Assembly (NCBI RefSeq): GCF_022682495.2
Contig: NC_071396.1
Location: 53,316,022 to 53,380,021, forward strand
DNA from: Desmodus rotundus
Taxonomy: Eukaryota; Chordata; Mammalia; Chiroptera; Phyllostomidae
Length of the DNA: 64,000 nt
Reading direction: 5' to 3'
The number at the start of each line of letters is the position of its first letter. Position 1 is the stretch's first letter. The position numbers and the translations under genes were made by a program. The notes below the pieces were generated by a model. The model saw only the letters and a program-made list of their open reading frames with translations. It was not told where the DNA came from and did no database searches. Shown piece by piece: positions 26,340 to 37,595 of the stretch.

Positions 26340-27000
26340 TGTGGTCCCTGTTCTCTGCAGTATTCTGAGGATACAGGGGTGAGCATGAAGGGACACAGTC
26401 CTCATCCTTATGGAACTTACTAGTTGGGAAGATATTAATCGAAGACTTACCTGAACAATATGATATTGCTATGAAGAAGAGTTGCATAGAACTCAGGATG
26501 TGAAAATAGGATAAGGTTTGGCCTGGTTAGAGAAGTCAGGGAAGACTTCTTGGAGGAGGGAACCCTTATGCTGAGGGCTGCAGGTAGGAATAGGGTACAT
26601 TCCAGGAAGTGGCAGAGGCCAGGATGTCTGGGACCCAGAGAGGGAGATAGGGGGCTCAGGCCCTCCAAGGCCTCTCAGGCCTTCAGAGGGTCCTTGTTCA
26701 TTGTCCCTAGAGCTCTGGGAAGCAGTGGTGGAGGATTGACTGGAGGGACAAAAGTGGGTGTGGGGAAACCAGAGAGGAGGCTGTTGCAGTTATCCTAGCA
26801 AATGGGGGTATTTGGTTTAGGGGTTGTTGATGATAATGTTGGGGATGAGTGAGCAGAATTGAGATGCTTAGGAGGCCAAATGTACAGACTTGCAAAGGAC
26901 TGCACTGTCAAGGATGACACGTAGGTGTCTGACTCGTGTGGTGGGATGAATGGTGGTGCCCTTTACTGAACTGGGGACACAGAAAGAGGCCCTTAGTTGG
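26340..27000 (+). repeat. Copy of an ancient mammalian repeat module
   Basis: In order: gaggatacaggggtgagcatgaagggacac, gaagtcagggaagacttcttggagg, ggaggctgttgcagttatcctagc, caaggatgacacgtaggtgtctgac and gatgaatggtggtgccctttactgaactgggg. The order is that of a long, familiar mammal-wide repeat whose class I do not assign. It is the most complete copy in the window. Confidence 0.55.
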
Positions 27001-27597
27001 CTCCTTTGGGAGAGGGTAGGAGAGGAAAGATAATTTGGTTCTGTTGAGTTTTACCTGGGCATGTGGTTGTGGATTAAAGCTGTAGTCTCTTGGGGGCTGG
27101 CATCCATCTCTCAGCTCCCACCATCATCCTTTCATCTGGGGAATGTTAGACAATCCACGTGGAAGCCAACCTGTATGGCTGTGCCTTATCAAATCAGCAC
27201 CACAGGTTCTAAGGGCCACTTCCCAGCCCTGTCCTAGGCACGAAAACATTATGAGATGAAACCACTCATGGGTAGTTCCAGAATCATCCCCCACACAAGA
27301 TGATAAGGCGCTGAGGGTACACATAATTGGTTTTCAGAGAAGGGGGAGATGAGCAAGGCCTGGGGACTTGAGGATTCTTGCGCTTTAAGCAGCCAAGATG
27401 CCAATCCTGTTGCAAGGATTTTCCTTGACAGTGGGTCTTTATTAACTAATCAGTTTTAAGTCCAGGGAGGTGTGACAAAGTAGCAGAAAATTTTAAGGGT
27501 AGTTATATGAAATTTTGGTGATGTTGGAGGTCAGAGAAAGGCAATAGATGCACTGAAAATAAATGTAATTGTATGGTTTCCTCAAGTCCCTCATTAT

Positions 27598-27662
27598 GTG
27601 GGTGTTCATATGCTGCATGTTTGTGTGTATGCATGGATATGTGTATGCACATGCGTGTTAAG
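27598..27662. repeat. Degenerate TG/ATG-rich simple repeat
   Basis: Alternating purine-pyrimidine stretch with tgtgtgtatgcatgg and atgtgtatgcacatgcgtg units. Confidence 0.6.
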
Positions 27663-28390
27663 TTGTACAGAAAAGGAAATGGCTAGACTTGTGGTATTGC
27701 TGGTAAAATTTGTGTAGATTAAGGACAAAAAGGAAATTGCCTAATTTGTGGTAAATTAAGGTAGATTCTAACTTTTAAAAAATTATGATAAACCTTGTTT
27801 TACTGTAAAAAAGGATTATACTTAGCTTAACTTTTCTTAAGCTCTATGCAGATTACTATCTGCTGTGGCAGAGTATGGCATCTCCAGGAAGAGAAGGGCA
27901 CTTTCCTCTGCTCCCCTAGTGAGCAGACAGCAGCCCCTCAAGGCCAGGTTTCTAGCTGCTTCCATATATATCTCTTACCCACCTGGTTTCCTCACTCGGA
28001 GGCAGAGACTTCTCACTCTATAAAGCGGATACTTGTCCTCCCCAGAGGCTGCCAGGCATGACCTCTCTCCACTCTGGCCAGCATTCTGCCTTTCTAGCAA
28101 CAGTAAATATTATTGACTCTGCTTGGCTCTTAGCTGGTGGGTCTCGCACTGCCTGAACATGAAACAGTGGGGTTATGTGAGCAGGGTACCACGAACCTTG
28201 GCACGCACCCAGCACCAACACCAGCCTCCTCCTTCTCCCTTCCTCGTACTGAAAGGTGCACGCTGGGTTCTTGTGTGCATTAGAGTGAAGACTCCAGAAG
28301 TTAAGTCTCCATGCACCTGCTTATCCAGGGCGATCATCTACATAAGATGCCACCCATCCTTTTGGGTTGAAGTAGACAAGAAGTAGTGAC

Positions 28391-28408
28391 TTTTTTTTTT
28401 TTTTTTTT
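28391..28408. repeat. 18-nt T run
   Basis: Uninterrupted T18. No SINE or L1 body is recognisable on either side, so I treat it as a simple homopolymer. Confidence 0.9.
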
Positions 28409-28465
28409 GATGTCCTTTTCATTGTCCTCAGTAGCAGAGGAGGGGTTTATCTTAGTGGAGTGAGG

Positions 28466-28615
28466 CAGCATGGTGTAGCCACATGCTATAAGGATATCAG
28501 GTCAGAAGACTTGATTGAGTCATAGGTCCCTTCTGTAGACACTGTGTGTTTTTACATCAGTCCTTTAATTTCTCCAAGCTTTCATTCATTACAGGTAATG
28601 ATGATTACCTTCCCT
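28466..28615 (+). repeat. MIR SINE (degenerate)
   Basis: gcagcatggtgtagccacatgc, gtcagaagacttgattgagtcatagg and aatttctccaagctttcattcattacaggtaatgatgattacc. Confidence 0.5.
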
Positions 28616-28691
28616 GGGTCCTGTTGTTGGAGGATTTATATATTAGGGAAGAATAGTCCAGCTGTGCCTAGAACTGAAGCTTACAGTGTAG

Positions 28692-28845
28692 AGTGCTTAT
28701 ACAGTGCGCCTCACTGGATCTCCTGACAGCCCGATGGGGTTAGGTAGGGCTGACAACTGTCAGATGAAATGACTGAGGCTTTATGACTAACCCTGGGTTA
28801 GTTACATATCTGGTAAATGATGGAGCTGAACTTGAATCCAGGAGC
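28692..28845 (-). repeat. MIR SINE
   Basis: Reverse-strand MIR: cagatgaaatgactgaggct, ggttagttacatatctggtaaatg and gagctgaacttgaatccagg. Confidence 0.65.
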
Positions 28846-30683
28846 CAGTGGAGGTTGGGGTGAGGGCCATAGGCTGTGGAAGGGGTTGATCAGTATATAA
28901 TCAGAACCCCATGCAGTGCAAGTAGGGGAGGGAGGTCTTCCAAAGCAAGCTTGACATGCTGTGCCAAAGACGGGGGAGTGGGTGTTGAAGAAGCAAAACA
29001 ACAGGTGTCCCCTGTACCTTTACAGAAGGATCTCATGAGTCATTCAAGCCCATGGTGAGTTCCTTTTCAGATTCCAGCAATTGGGATTCTCACTCTACCC
29101 AGCTGTCCTTACTGGCCTACAGCCCAGTATTGACTCCATACCAGTACTCATTACCTAATCTTCCATCAGGGGGACCGGCCTCTTTATCAGCTTTGTGGGG
29201 CCCACATTGCTTCTCAGGTTTGTGCTGCGGTGGGGTGTGCTGTGTGGCACTGGACAATGAATTCAGGTTACTTTCCAGTCATAAGTTCCTGGCTAAATGG
29301 GTCCTCCTGTGAAAAGGCCCCACAAAGGCCCAGTTGTACAGTATGAGCCACTCCTTGATCCTCATTGCAGCTGCCCCTGGCAGCACAGCTCTTCAGGTGC
29401 GTGCTGGGAGCTTTCCTGAGCCTGGCTTATGTTTCACCTTTTTCTACTTTGTTGAGAAGATTGTCCAGCTTGAGTGTTTCTTGCCCTACTAGGGAGGCAC
29501 AGGAGGATCTTTAGGTGGATAGAGAAGCAGCCCTGTTCTTACTCTTTGCTCGGGCCTTTGTGAATTCTGATCGGGGGAGCATTCTGACTGAAATGACACA
29601 GCGTGCAACCATGCCCACATTCCATGCACTACACACTTCGGTTCTCTTAGAGGGCTTTGTCTTCCACTCTGAAAAGTTACCATTCCTTTTTTATTTTTTC
29701 CCATCCTGCCTGCCTGTGGCCTCCTCTGTCCTTTACACAGTGTTCTGACTTTCAGATGCATCTGTTTCTTTCTTGCCAGGAGTGATTTGTGTTCTCAGGG
29801 ATATCCTTAGCCTGCGTTGGCCAGTTCTAAGAGATGCCTGATTCTCCTGCCAGCATCTTTGGACTTTCTGCCCAAGGACCATTCCATTAAAATGACTGAA
29901 CCAGAAGGAGACTGGAGACTATTGGCTGTTGGCTCCTGTGTTCTCCTTCTCCACTCCGACTGCCTTCCTCTTTTGGTATAGAGCAGAGGACCTTGTACAG
30001 AGCACAGCTAGCTCGAGACCTGTGTCATCTGAGCCACTGGGAGGGCAGCCTCAGAGCAGGAGCTGCTGGTGTCCAGTGTGGCACCCTGGGCCCCAGACCT
30101 GAGACCGGGACGCCAGCTGGGCTGCTCCACTGCTAGCCATTGTTTGGAATGAACACTTAGATCTGTGAGCTGAACATGGGGGGTTGGATTTGTATAAAAT
30201 CGAAAGATGGGAAAAATCTAACTGTAACCTCAAGGGATAGATCTGGGAACTAAAAGAGACAAGTGCTGAGGATCATGGGTGCTTTTATCCCACTAGGTTA
30301 TGTTGATCTGTGAAGCCAGAATTCTCCCATCTCCCCCCCACCCCCCAAATATCTTATTAAAGCCAGGCCTTGTTGCCAGTTATGCCTCATATTTCCCTCC
30401 TCTGGGAATATGAACATAATGCCATTTCCCCTTCAATGAGGGGAATTTGGAGGAGGGTAATTTGAATGATTAGCCTAATCTGCAGGAAGGCTGCACTTGG
30501 AATTAAGTTAAGCACATTTGTACTGAGCAGCCGTGCCTGTCAGGCCACTGAAAGGTACCTTGGTGGTTTTGTACCTTTAACAGAAGCTGAGGGTTCATGG
30601 AAGGATCATCGGCTTTTCTTACTGACTTAAATGAAAACTTTTTAAATTTGACAAGGTCTCCGAGAGCTTTCTCTGTAGATAGC

Positions 30684-30729
30684 ATGTGTGGGGTTATACC
30701 ATGTGTGGGGTTACCCCAACCCCACACAT
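30684..30729. repeat. Direct-plus-inverted 12-mer forming a perfect hairpin
   Basis: ATGTGTGGGGTT occurs at 30684-30695 and again at 30701-30712. Its exact reverse complement AACCCCACACAT follows at 30718-30729 after a 5-nt spacer ACCCC. Transcribed, the second and third copies would form a 12-bp stem with a 5-nt loop, and the first copy could compete for pairing. Confidence 0.95.
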
Positions 30730-31361
30730 TGCCAGGGCTTTGTTCTCATGGCAGTGGTGGAACGTGGTGACCCAGGGAGATAGTTCAGGCAGAAATTTGT
30801 CAGGCTGGCCAGCCCCTCTTCTTGAGAGGGTTCTGAGAACTCAGGCCTCATGCGTACTTGAGTTGGAAGAGGAAGTCCAGGTCCTCCTGTGCCGTGGGGA
30901 CAGGGCAGTTTCAAGCAGTTTGCGGTATGAGTTGGGCTAGGGGAAGGTATTATTGGGTCTGATGTGGGGCAGCTTCACCGACCACATGGAGGGCCAGGAA
31001 CAAAGCCCACGTGGAGGGCTGTAGATGCTGACGCCACACTTCCTCCCTGACTTCCTTAGGCAAGTGGATTCCCACCTGTATCAAATGGAGAAGACAGGAC
31101 TTGCTGTGTAGCTTGGAGGAATTAGAAATAGGGCTAGAATTGTCCAAGCAAATGCAACAAACACACTAACTTCTAAAAGCAGCTCAGCATTTCATGTTAT
31201 AAACAATATGTACTATCTTGAATTCACATTGTTTTGTACTTTGAAATGAACTCAAGAAGAAATCTGCTGCCTGCTGTAGTAGTGGAAGGATTAAAAAGTG
31301 TAGCAAATTGGAAAGCCAGCTTATGTCAGTAATTCATGTTTCTTATTCTTTTTCTTGCTAG

Positions 31362-31457
31362 ATTTGTCTTCAGCGAAGAGGAAATTTGCAGATTCCTTAA
31401 ATGAATTTAAATTTCAGTGCATAGGAGATGCAGAAACAGATGATGAAATGTGTATAG
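31362..31457 (+). CDS. ARHGAP26: ARHGAP26 coding exon (human exon 2 equivalent), BAR domain
   Basis: This 96-nt exon is bounded by ...gctag and gtaagt. It starts with the last two bases of a split Asn codon, then reads 31 codons beginning LSSAKRKFADSLNEFKF and ending DAETDDEMCI, with one base of the next Ala codon. It covers about residues 52-84 of GRAF1, in the first long helix of the BAR domain and the turn after it. The BAR dimer binds curved PI(4,5)P2-rich membrane, and ARHGAP26 acts on RhoA and Cdc42 through a RhoGAP domain encoded further downstream, with roles in CLIC/GEEC endocytosis. The residues KFADSLNEFKFQCI and DDEMCI fit GRAF1 better than GRAF2 (ARHGAP10, which has KFAHSLRDFKF-like sequence by memory). 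Both ends are in phase 1, so skipping would remove 32 residues without a frameshift. Confidence 0.95.
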
Positions 31458-33062
31458 GTAAGTCATAACTGTGCTGTTTATCACAACTTTCAGTGTCCTT
31501 ACTGAGCCTTTTTCTGGGAAAAGGAAGAATCTAAGTGTTATAAATTAAGAAATCCATACTAACAGAGGAGGGGACAGAGTTAAGTGAGGATCAGGGGTTT
31601 GGGGCTGTGCTGGGCTTCTTCTTGGAGCTCTGGGATTGCCTCTTTCACTCTCCTCCTGCAGGAGAAATCTTGAAGGTTTGCGGTGGGGCTTTCCTCTCCA
31701 GCTTCCTTTAGTGTTGTGCTTCTGGCTGGTTTTGTGCCATTCTTCTCACAACCACAGTGCTGAGAACTTTGAGCAACAGCAGAACTCAGGTAGATGAGGG
31801 AAGAATTAGATCAGAGGTTGCAAATGCTAGCTCATGGGCTGAGATCAGAATGCAGTCATGTTTTCTTTGGCACTCATTGTTTAAATTGAATTACCATACA
31901 AATTGAATTTATCCTAACATTTCAGTTCTCTAGCTTCTTTGAAAATTGGAGAATCTAATCAGCTGGCCCCACATTCTGTCTGGCAACAGCTAACTAGGGC
32001 TATGTTGCTGCTGTTGCCTTTGAAAGGGGAATGGAGTTCAGTGTCTAGCTCACAGTAGTCCCCACCTCTCCCTTTTGTTTCTTTAACAAGAGACTGGTGG
32101 TGGGGTTACTATTTATCACCTAACTGTGCTGCTTCACTCTTCACCATCTTCTGTGTGGTATAGGCGGCATGGAGGACAGAGGATTTGCAGTGTTAAAGAG
32201 ACCTTTCTTTGCCAGGGCCTAGTCACTGCACTTTGTTCGTCTTACCTTGGACGTCTTGGTTGACTCCATGAAGTGAGCACGAATTCAGAATGTTCCATTG
32301 AATGAAGTCATCAAGTGTTCATCGGGTCCCTATTGCCATGCAGTGCACCAGGAGCTGGGGATGAGCAAAGGCGGTTGGGAGATAGCTGAGAGCAGTGAAA
32401 CCGCATCACTGTGGTAAATCCTGAATACATGGATGCTTTTCCCACATTACACAGGTGTCCCAAATATCCTCAGGGCTATTGCACTTAATGCCTATGGCCT
32501 TTGGGAATAATTCTAGAGAAGGAGACTGTCCCCATCTGACCAGCATTCTACAGGCTGTATTGCATTAATAAGTGGCTTGGGGACTCAGGAGGAGCCCAAG
32601 GAGAAGCCAGAGATGGGACTTCCGGTGCCAGCAGCACTGTTTGTTTAGTTCTAGTGCCAAAGAAAAGGTTGGATTCTGACGCAGCCCCACAACAAAGGGT
32701 GAGGAGGTCAAATCCTGGGCAGGAAATCCTTCAACTCTTAAGCGGAACTCTGCCCCTTCCAGCCCGGGGTCTGGGAGCCAGCCAGCATCTCATCAGTCCT
32801 GGGTACTCTCAGGAACAAGCCAGTTTTTTCCTTGGAGGAAATCCTTCCCTAGCTAAAGTGCCAGGTGGAATTAACATGCATTTCTGGGTCATCCTTAGTG
32901 ATTAATGATTAAAAGATAAGGGGAGCCTTGGGGGGGGGAAAATGACTTTAGGCTTATGTATGTGCCAAGGGATTTCAATCCATAACAAGATAGCTGTATT
33001 TGGAAAGGCTCCCAAGGGCCCATTACTTAACTTCCATCTCACGGCCCCTTTCCCTTTTCCAG
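31458..33062 (+). other. ARHGAP26: ARHGAP26 intron 2
   Basis: A 1605-bp intron with a gtaagt donor and a pyrimidine-rich acceptor (tttcccttttccag). I recognise no interspersed repeat or second gene in it. A short G run occurs at about 32930-32938. Confidence 0.85.
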
Positions 33063-33124
33063 CAAGGTCTTTGCAGGAGTTTGCCACTGTTCTCAGGAAT
33101 CTTGAAGATGAACGGATACGGATG
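33063..33124 (+). CDS. ARHGAP26: ARHGAP26 coding exon (human exon 3 equivalent), BAR domain
   Basis: This 62-nt exon completes the Ala codon split across intron 2 and reads RSLQEFATVLRNLEDERIRM, about residues 84-104. The acceptor is ttttccag and the donor is gtgagt. The segment is part of the second BAR helix, amphipathic with leucines at heptad-like spacing, which packs in the dimer. It enters in phase 1 and leaves in phase 0, so skipping this exon alone would shift the frame. Intron 2, which precedes it, is one of the two shortest introns in the window. Confidence 0.95.
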
Positions 33125-33164
33125 GTGAGTACAGCTGGGCCACTCTTGGTCCCAGACAGTGTGG

Positions 33165-33290
33165 TCATGTCTAGGGAGCATGGGATTTGTTATCAGAAGA
33201 AGTAGGTTTGAGTCCAGGCTCTGCTACTTGAATGCTTTGAGCTCTTGAGCAAGCCTCATCTTCTCATCTTTGCAAGGCTTGGAGCCTTTT
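33165..33290 (+). repeat. MIR SINE fragment
   Basis: gagcatgggatttgttatcag, ggtttgagtccaggctctgctacttg and cttgagcaagcctcatcttctcatcttt. Confidence 0.65.
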
Positions 33291-33489
33291 GTAAAAAATA
33301 GGATATATTTACTAGGATAACTTGAGAATGACTTCACTGTAATGTGTATACATAAGACATATGTCTTCTGGGTATATCTTTACAGTTATTTAACTCTTTG
33401 GGGCCTTACATTTTCTGTTGGCAGAATGGGAATGGAGGTGCCCTGCTTTGCAATTATACCCCATCCCTGCCCCCCCATCAAACTTATCC

Positions 33490-33600
33490 AAGAGCTCTTG
33501 GAGGGCAGGGTCACTCCTTCACCTTTAATTCCCAAGCACCTAACACAGTGCCGGCCATGTGGCAGGCACCTAGTAAATGGGCATTTAGTAAGTGATGGGA
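33490..33600 (+). repeat. L2 LINE 3' end
   Basis: agggcagggtcactcc, ccaagcacctaacacagtgccggcc and ggcacctagtaaatgggcatt is the typical L2 3' tail. Confidence 0.65.
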
Positions 33601-33929
33601 GCTCTAAGAAGTTCATCAAAAAGAGGCACTGTAAAATTCAAGAATCAAAGGCTGATATTCAGGTTCTTAAGAGATCTCTTTTGCATTAGAATTTATTCTG
33701 ATGTGGTTCAGCATTAACAGATGAGGGATTCCACATCCCCAAGTTCTTTGGCTCCTTCCAAATCAGACTGAGGCCTAATTTGAAACCCCCTGCTGGCTGC
33801 ATGCTGATTTGTCCCCAGAAGGGCTTCTGTGTTGGAGGTGGTGCTCCAGAGGCCCTGGGAAGAATCTGTTAATGAACTTTTTTTTTTTTCTCTTTCCATA
33901 CTAACAAGTGATGGCTTGAGACTAAATTT

Positions 33930-34245
33930 CCTGTCTTGGTCAGCTTAGGCTGCCAAAATACCATGGCCTGGGTGGCTTAAACAATAAACATTTATTTCTC
34001 ACAGTTGTGGAGAATGGGAGTCCAAGATCAAGGGGCCGACTGATGTGGTTCCTGGTTGAGGGCCCTCTTCCTGACTTGCAGATGGCTGCCTTCTTGCTGT
34101 TGCCTCACACGGCAGAGAAAGGGCAGGGAAGCTCTCAGGTCTCTTCTTACAAGGGCACTAACCCCATCAAAAGGACTCCACAGTGGCCTCATGATCTAAT
34201 TACCTTTCAAAAGGCCCCATATTCAAATCTGTCACATTGTGGGTA
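33930..34245 (+). repeat. Ancient mammalian interspersed repeat ('gctgccaaaataccatggcc' type)
   Basis: gctgccaaaataccatggcctgggtggcttaaac, tttatttctcacagttgtgg, ccaagatcaaggggcc and aaaggccccatattcaaatctgtcacattg. Same family as 15696-16085 and 48350-48700. Confidence 0.6.
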
Positions 34246-34664
34246 ATAAAAGACAAATTAAAGCATATTTATTTGAGCAAAAATCAAATCAAATTGGGTA
34301 GCACCAACCTGGAAGTAGTTAGGAGTTCTCTACTGCCAGGAGCTAAGAGAAAGACTTTTATACAGAAGATGTGGAAGCAAAGCAAGGGAATGATTTAATT
34401 GGCTGTCGATTAGGTAGTTGCCTTATTTCGGAAAGCTTGGTTGTTTGTGATTGCATGTTCTTAGGTTTTCATTTCTTAACCTTGAGGCATTCACAGGCTT
34501 AGGTTTTAGGTTGCTGATACAGGCTACTAAGTCATTAGAGCCACCTCAGTTTAATGGCCTTCTCATTTAATTTGCCAGGGTTAGGGCTTCAATACATGAT
34601 ACTTTTTGATGGGGGGAGGGGTGCAGTTTAGTCCATAGCTTCTACCAAGACATTGTGTAGCCAT

Positions 34665-34820
34665 ACATTCTCTATTTTAACCCTCATGATGACTCCGAGG
34701 TGGTACCTATCTCATACTTACTGTCCAGGTGAAGGTATCGCAGTTTACAAAGGTTAAGTAGCATGCCCAAGATCACACAGTTAATAAGTGGCATGGTCTA
34801 GATTCGAACCCAAGTGTGTA
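34665..34820 (-). repeat. MIR SINE
   Basis: Reverse-strand MIR: ttaaccctcatgatgactccgaggtgg, ggttaagtagcatgcccaagatcacacagttaataagtgg and gattcgaacccaag. Confidence 0.8.
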
Positions 34821-34950
34821 TTAAACCAGAGAATGTGGGCATTTCTTTAAAACTCCAAACAGAGTAGAAGCCTCTCACCTTCTGCTCTGTAGTGAGTCAT
34901 ACTGCTTTCCTCCATTGCTCGTCGCTGGGTGCTTGAACCAGAATTGGGAG

Positions 34951-34989
34951 TGGTGGTGGCGGCGGCGGTGGCGGCAGTGGCGGTGGCGG
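34951..34989. repeat. TGG/CGG trinucleotide tract
   Basis: Thirteen triplets in register: TGG x3, CGG x3, TGG, CGG, CAG, TGG, CGG, TGG, CGG. It is G-rich on the + strand and CpG-containing, in otherwise ordinary intron DNA. Confidence 0.9.
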
Positions 34990-35329
34990 CCACAGCAGGG
35001 TTGCTGGGGGTGGAGAGAGGGGAAATCTTGTGTTTGTGCACATGCTAGTGCCTGAGAAAGGGAAGTGATTCTTTAGAGTCTGATTCTTGGCCAAGTCGGT
35101 ATTTGAGGTGGGCGATGTGGTGAGCAAATCATGATAATACCCTGCAGATTGCTATGGCCTGCAGTGAGGGAACAATGATCAGATTATATTTTTCAGCTTG
35201 ATCTTGCAATTTTATTATTAATGTCAGTGAATCGAATTCCTACTGTCTGCATCTGAGTAGATGGCTATCACAAGCCCCTTCTCTACCTCCTCGCCCTGTG
35301 ATGGCTTCATCATCAATTCATCTCAGCTG

Positions 35330-35550
35330 AGCAAAGCTGTACCTTCTTTGGGAAGCCTTCCCTGACACCCCAGGATATTTGGCCATCCTTTGTATTTTCT
35401 TAATATCTACTTCATGCCTCTGATTCTGCATTTGGCACATTGTGTCCTGGTAATCACGGCACGTGTCCTATAGTAAATGAGTTCACGAAGGGCAGAGAAT
35501 AGGCTACCGTGTCCCCAATAGTAGCACAGTGCTTGGAAGAGAGTAGAAAT
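35330..35550 (+). repeat. L2 LINE 3' region
   Basis: gggaagccttccctgacacccc, cattgtgtcctgg, acgaagggcagagaatag and gtagcacagtgcttgg follow L2 order. Confidence 0.65.
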
Positions 35551-35735
35551 TATAGTTATAGAATCACAGACCCAGATAGACCTTATTCCTCACCTCTGCA
35601 GCCCCTCATTTGACAGATGAGACAGTTGAGGTCTTATGAAGGCTGGTAGTAGGTAGTAGAGGATTAGGGCAAGGACTTGGGCATCCTGATTCCCAGGTGA
35701 GCAGTTACTGCTTTCATATATTTAGCATCTACCTA

Positions 35736-35910
35736 GGACTGGATTCTCAATCATGGATGCCCTTTGGAACAACTTGAGTTCAAAATATACTGATGCCCAA
35801 GATGAAGTATAGAGTTTCTGATTTAATTGGTCTGGAGTGAGGCCTGGACATAGAGGTTTTTAAAAGCTCCCCAGGTGAGCTTAACATGTGGATAAAACTG
35901 AGAACCACTG
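35736..35910 (+). repeat. MER5A (hAT-Charlie) DNA element
   Basis: Starts ggattctcaatcatgg, contains gagtttctgatttaattggtctggagtgaggcctgg and ends aaactgagaaccactg, the inverted end of MER5A. Confidence 0.75.
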
Positions 35911-36339
35911 ACTTAGGGGCTCAGAAACCATTGTGAGCCTTAGAGACTTATACTTGATTTGTAGAAAAGACTTATAACAAGTGAGCCAATTAAGCCACAT
36001 CAGATAACAATAAAAATCAAACAAATTAACATTGCAACACTCTAGTGTTGCTCTCTACTAGAATAAGTGGTCCCAAAATTGAGAAAAAGGCAAAAGGCAA
36101 TAAATTTGGAGATCTGCCACCTTCTGTCCCTCATTTTGTTCAGTTAGTTCTCTCTGTGTCCATTTATGGCTTCTGGCATTTACTCTGTTGATTTCATTGC
36201 AATAGACATGCATGTGATTTAGAAAAATAATGCTTTGTTGAGATGAGATTCCTTTAATAATTAGTTGAGCAAGGAGTAAGCAGTGAATGACTTAAGAGGA
36301 AAGATTGTAAAATACTGTACTGCTTTAGAAAAGGCCATG

Positions 36340-36450
36340 GAATCTTGGAGCTGGAACAATCCAGCCCACTCATTTTGTAGACGAGGAAATTGGAGCCCAG
36401 AGAGGTTAAATGCTTTGCCCATGGTCACACAGTTGGCAGCTAATCAAGAA
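36340..36450 (+). repeat. Ancient interspersed repeat fragment
   Basis: gaatcttggagctggaacaatccagcccactcattttgtagacgagg then cccagagaggttaaatgc and ggtcacacagttgg. A common mammalian repeat block; family not assigned. Confidence 0.5.
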
Positions 36451-37595
36451 ATCACTCATTCATTCATTTAGTCATTGAAAAATATTTGAGTGCTCCTTTG
36501 TTTCAGCACTCTTCTGTGTTTTAGGGGGAGTGGGGGACAAGAGAGCATTTACAAGATGGTGTGTGTGTGTGCACACGTGTTTGTGTGTAGTGGAACACCA
36601 GAGAACTTTAGCTGGCTTATGTCTTCTGAAGAAAACATTTGGTGGGCTGGTGGGAAGTTTCTTTAGAATCTGTTGGTAGTTATGGCCGACCTTTAAGCCG
36701 AAATGAATTGCAGTAAGTAATGAGTCGCTCACATAAGGATTTAGGGACAGGGCATCCGAGTTAACAGCGAAATACAAAAGCCTGGAAGTGGGACAGGGTT
36801 GGAACGTTTGAGGTGCCTTCGGGTGTTGGTGTGGTTGGAGTGCAGGACCTGAGGGGGTGGGGCTGTGAGATGGAATGGAGAGGCAGCCAGTGGTCAGTAG
36901 ACACAGTGTCGTCATCATAGTCCAGTGTTGGTAGGGCCACACAGAATCTGGCTGGAAGGTTTTCGTGCCACCAGATGTCAAAGATGCTTTCTGTTTGTAA
37001 TCCAGACTCAGTGTTGATCTGCTTTAAATGTATCTACTTAAATATAACTTGAGGGAATGAGTAAAATACAGTATGTCACTTGAAGCTTGAAATTTAGATC
37101 CTACCATGTTACTAGTTTCCTTCCACCTTCGGATGATTGTTTACATTTTTAGAGATCTTAATTTTTATTTTATTTTATTTTTTTATTTTGGTTTTTTTAA
37201 AACATATTTATTGATTATGCTATTACAGTTGTCCCATTTCCCCCCCTTCGCTCTGCTCCATCCTGCCCACCCCCTCCCTCCCACATTCCCCCCCTATAGT
37301 TCATGTCCATGGGTCATGCATATAAGTTCTTTGGCTTCTACATTTCCTACACTATTCTTACCCTCCCCCTGTCTATTTTCCACATACCATTTATGCTACT
37401 TATTCTCTATACCTTTACCCCCTCTCTCCCCCTTCCACTTCCCTGTTGATAACCCTCCATGTGATCTCCATTTCTGTGGTTCTGTTCCTGTTCTAGTTGT
37501 TTCTTAGTTTGCTTTTGTTTTTGTTTTAGGTGTGGTTGTTAATAACTGTGAGTTTGCTGTCATTTTTACTGTTCATATTTTTGATCTTCTTTTTC

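Larger units (their letters stand above)
1..31361 (+). other. ARHGAP26: ARHGAP26 intron 1 (3' part)
   Basis: The stretch runs from the window edge to the AG acceptor at 31360-31361. The first codon of the next exon is split, so an upstream coding exon must exist, but nothing here matches the expected N-terminal coding segment of ARHGAP26 (about 51 residues). I therefore read it as intronic. Apart from the repeats listed separately, I see only unique-looking intronic DNA with no supported gene. Stretches with nothing recognisable include about 1000-2100, 2500-3600, 8000-9000, 10000-12350, 13000-15690, 18000-20220, 20450-21950, 25000-26300, 27100-28380 and 28850-31361. An alternative first exon or enhancer could be present, but the bare sequence does not show one. 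Confidence 0.8.

Noticed and set aside
28391..28408. T18 as the tail of a minus-strand retroposon
   Set aside because: No SINE, L1 or processed-gene body and no target duplication next to it.
1..31361. An alternative ARHGAP26 first exon or promoter
   Set aside because: No CpG island, no open frame ending in a compatible phase with a convincing donor, and no start region that I could support by eye.
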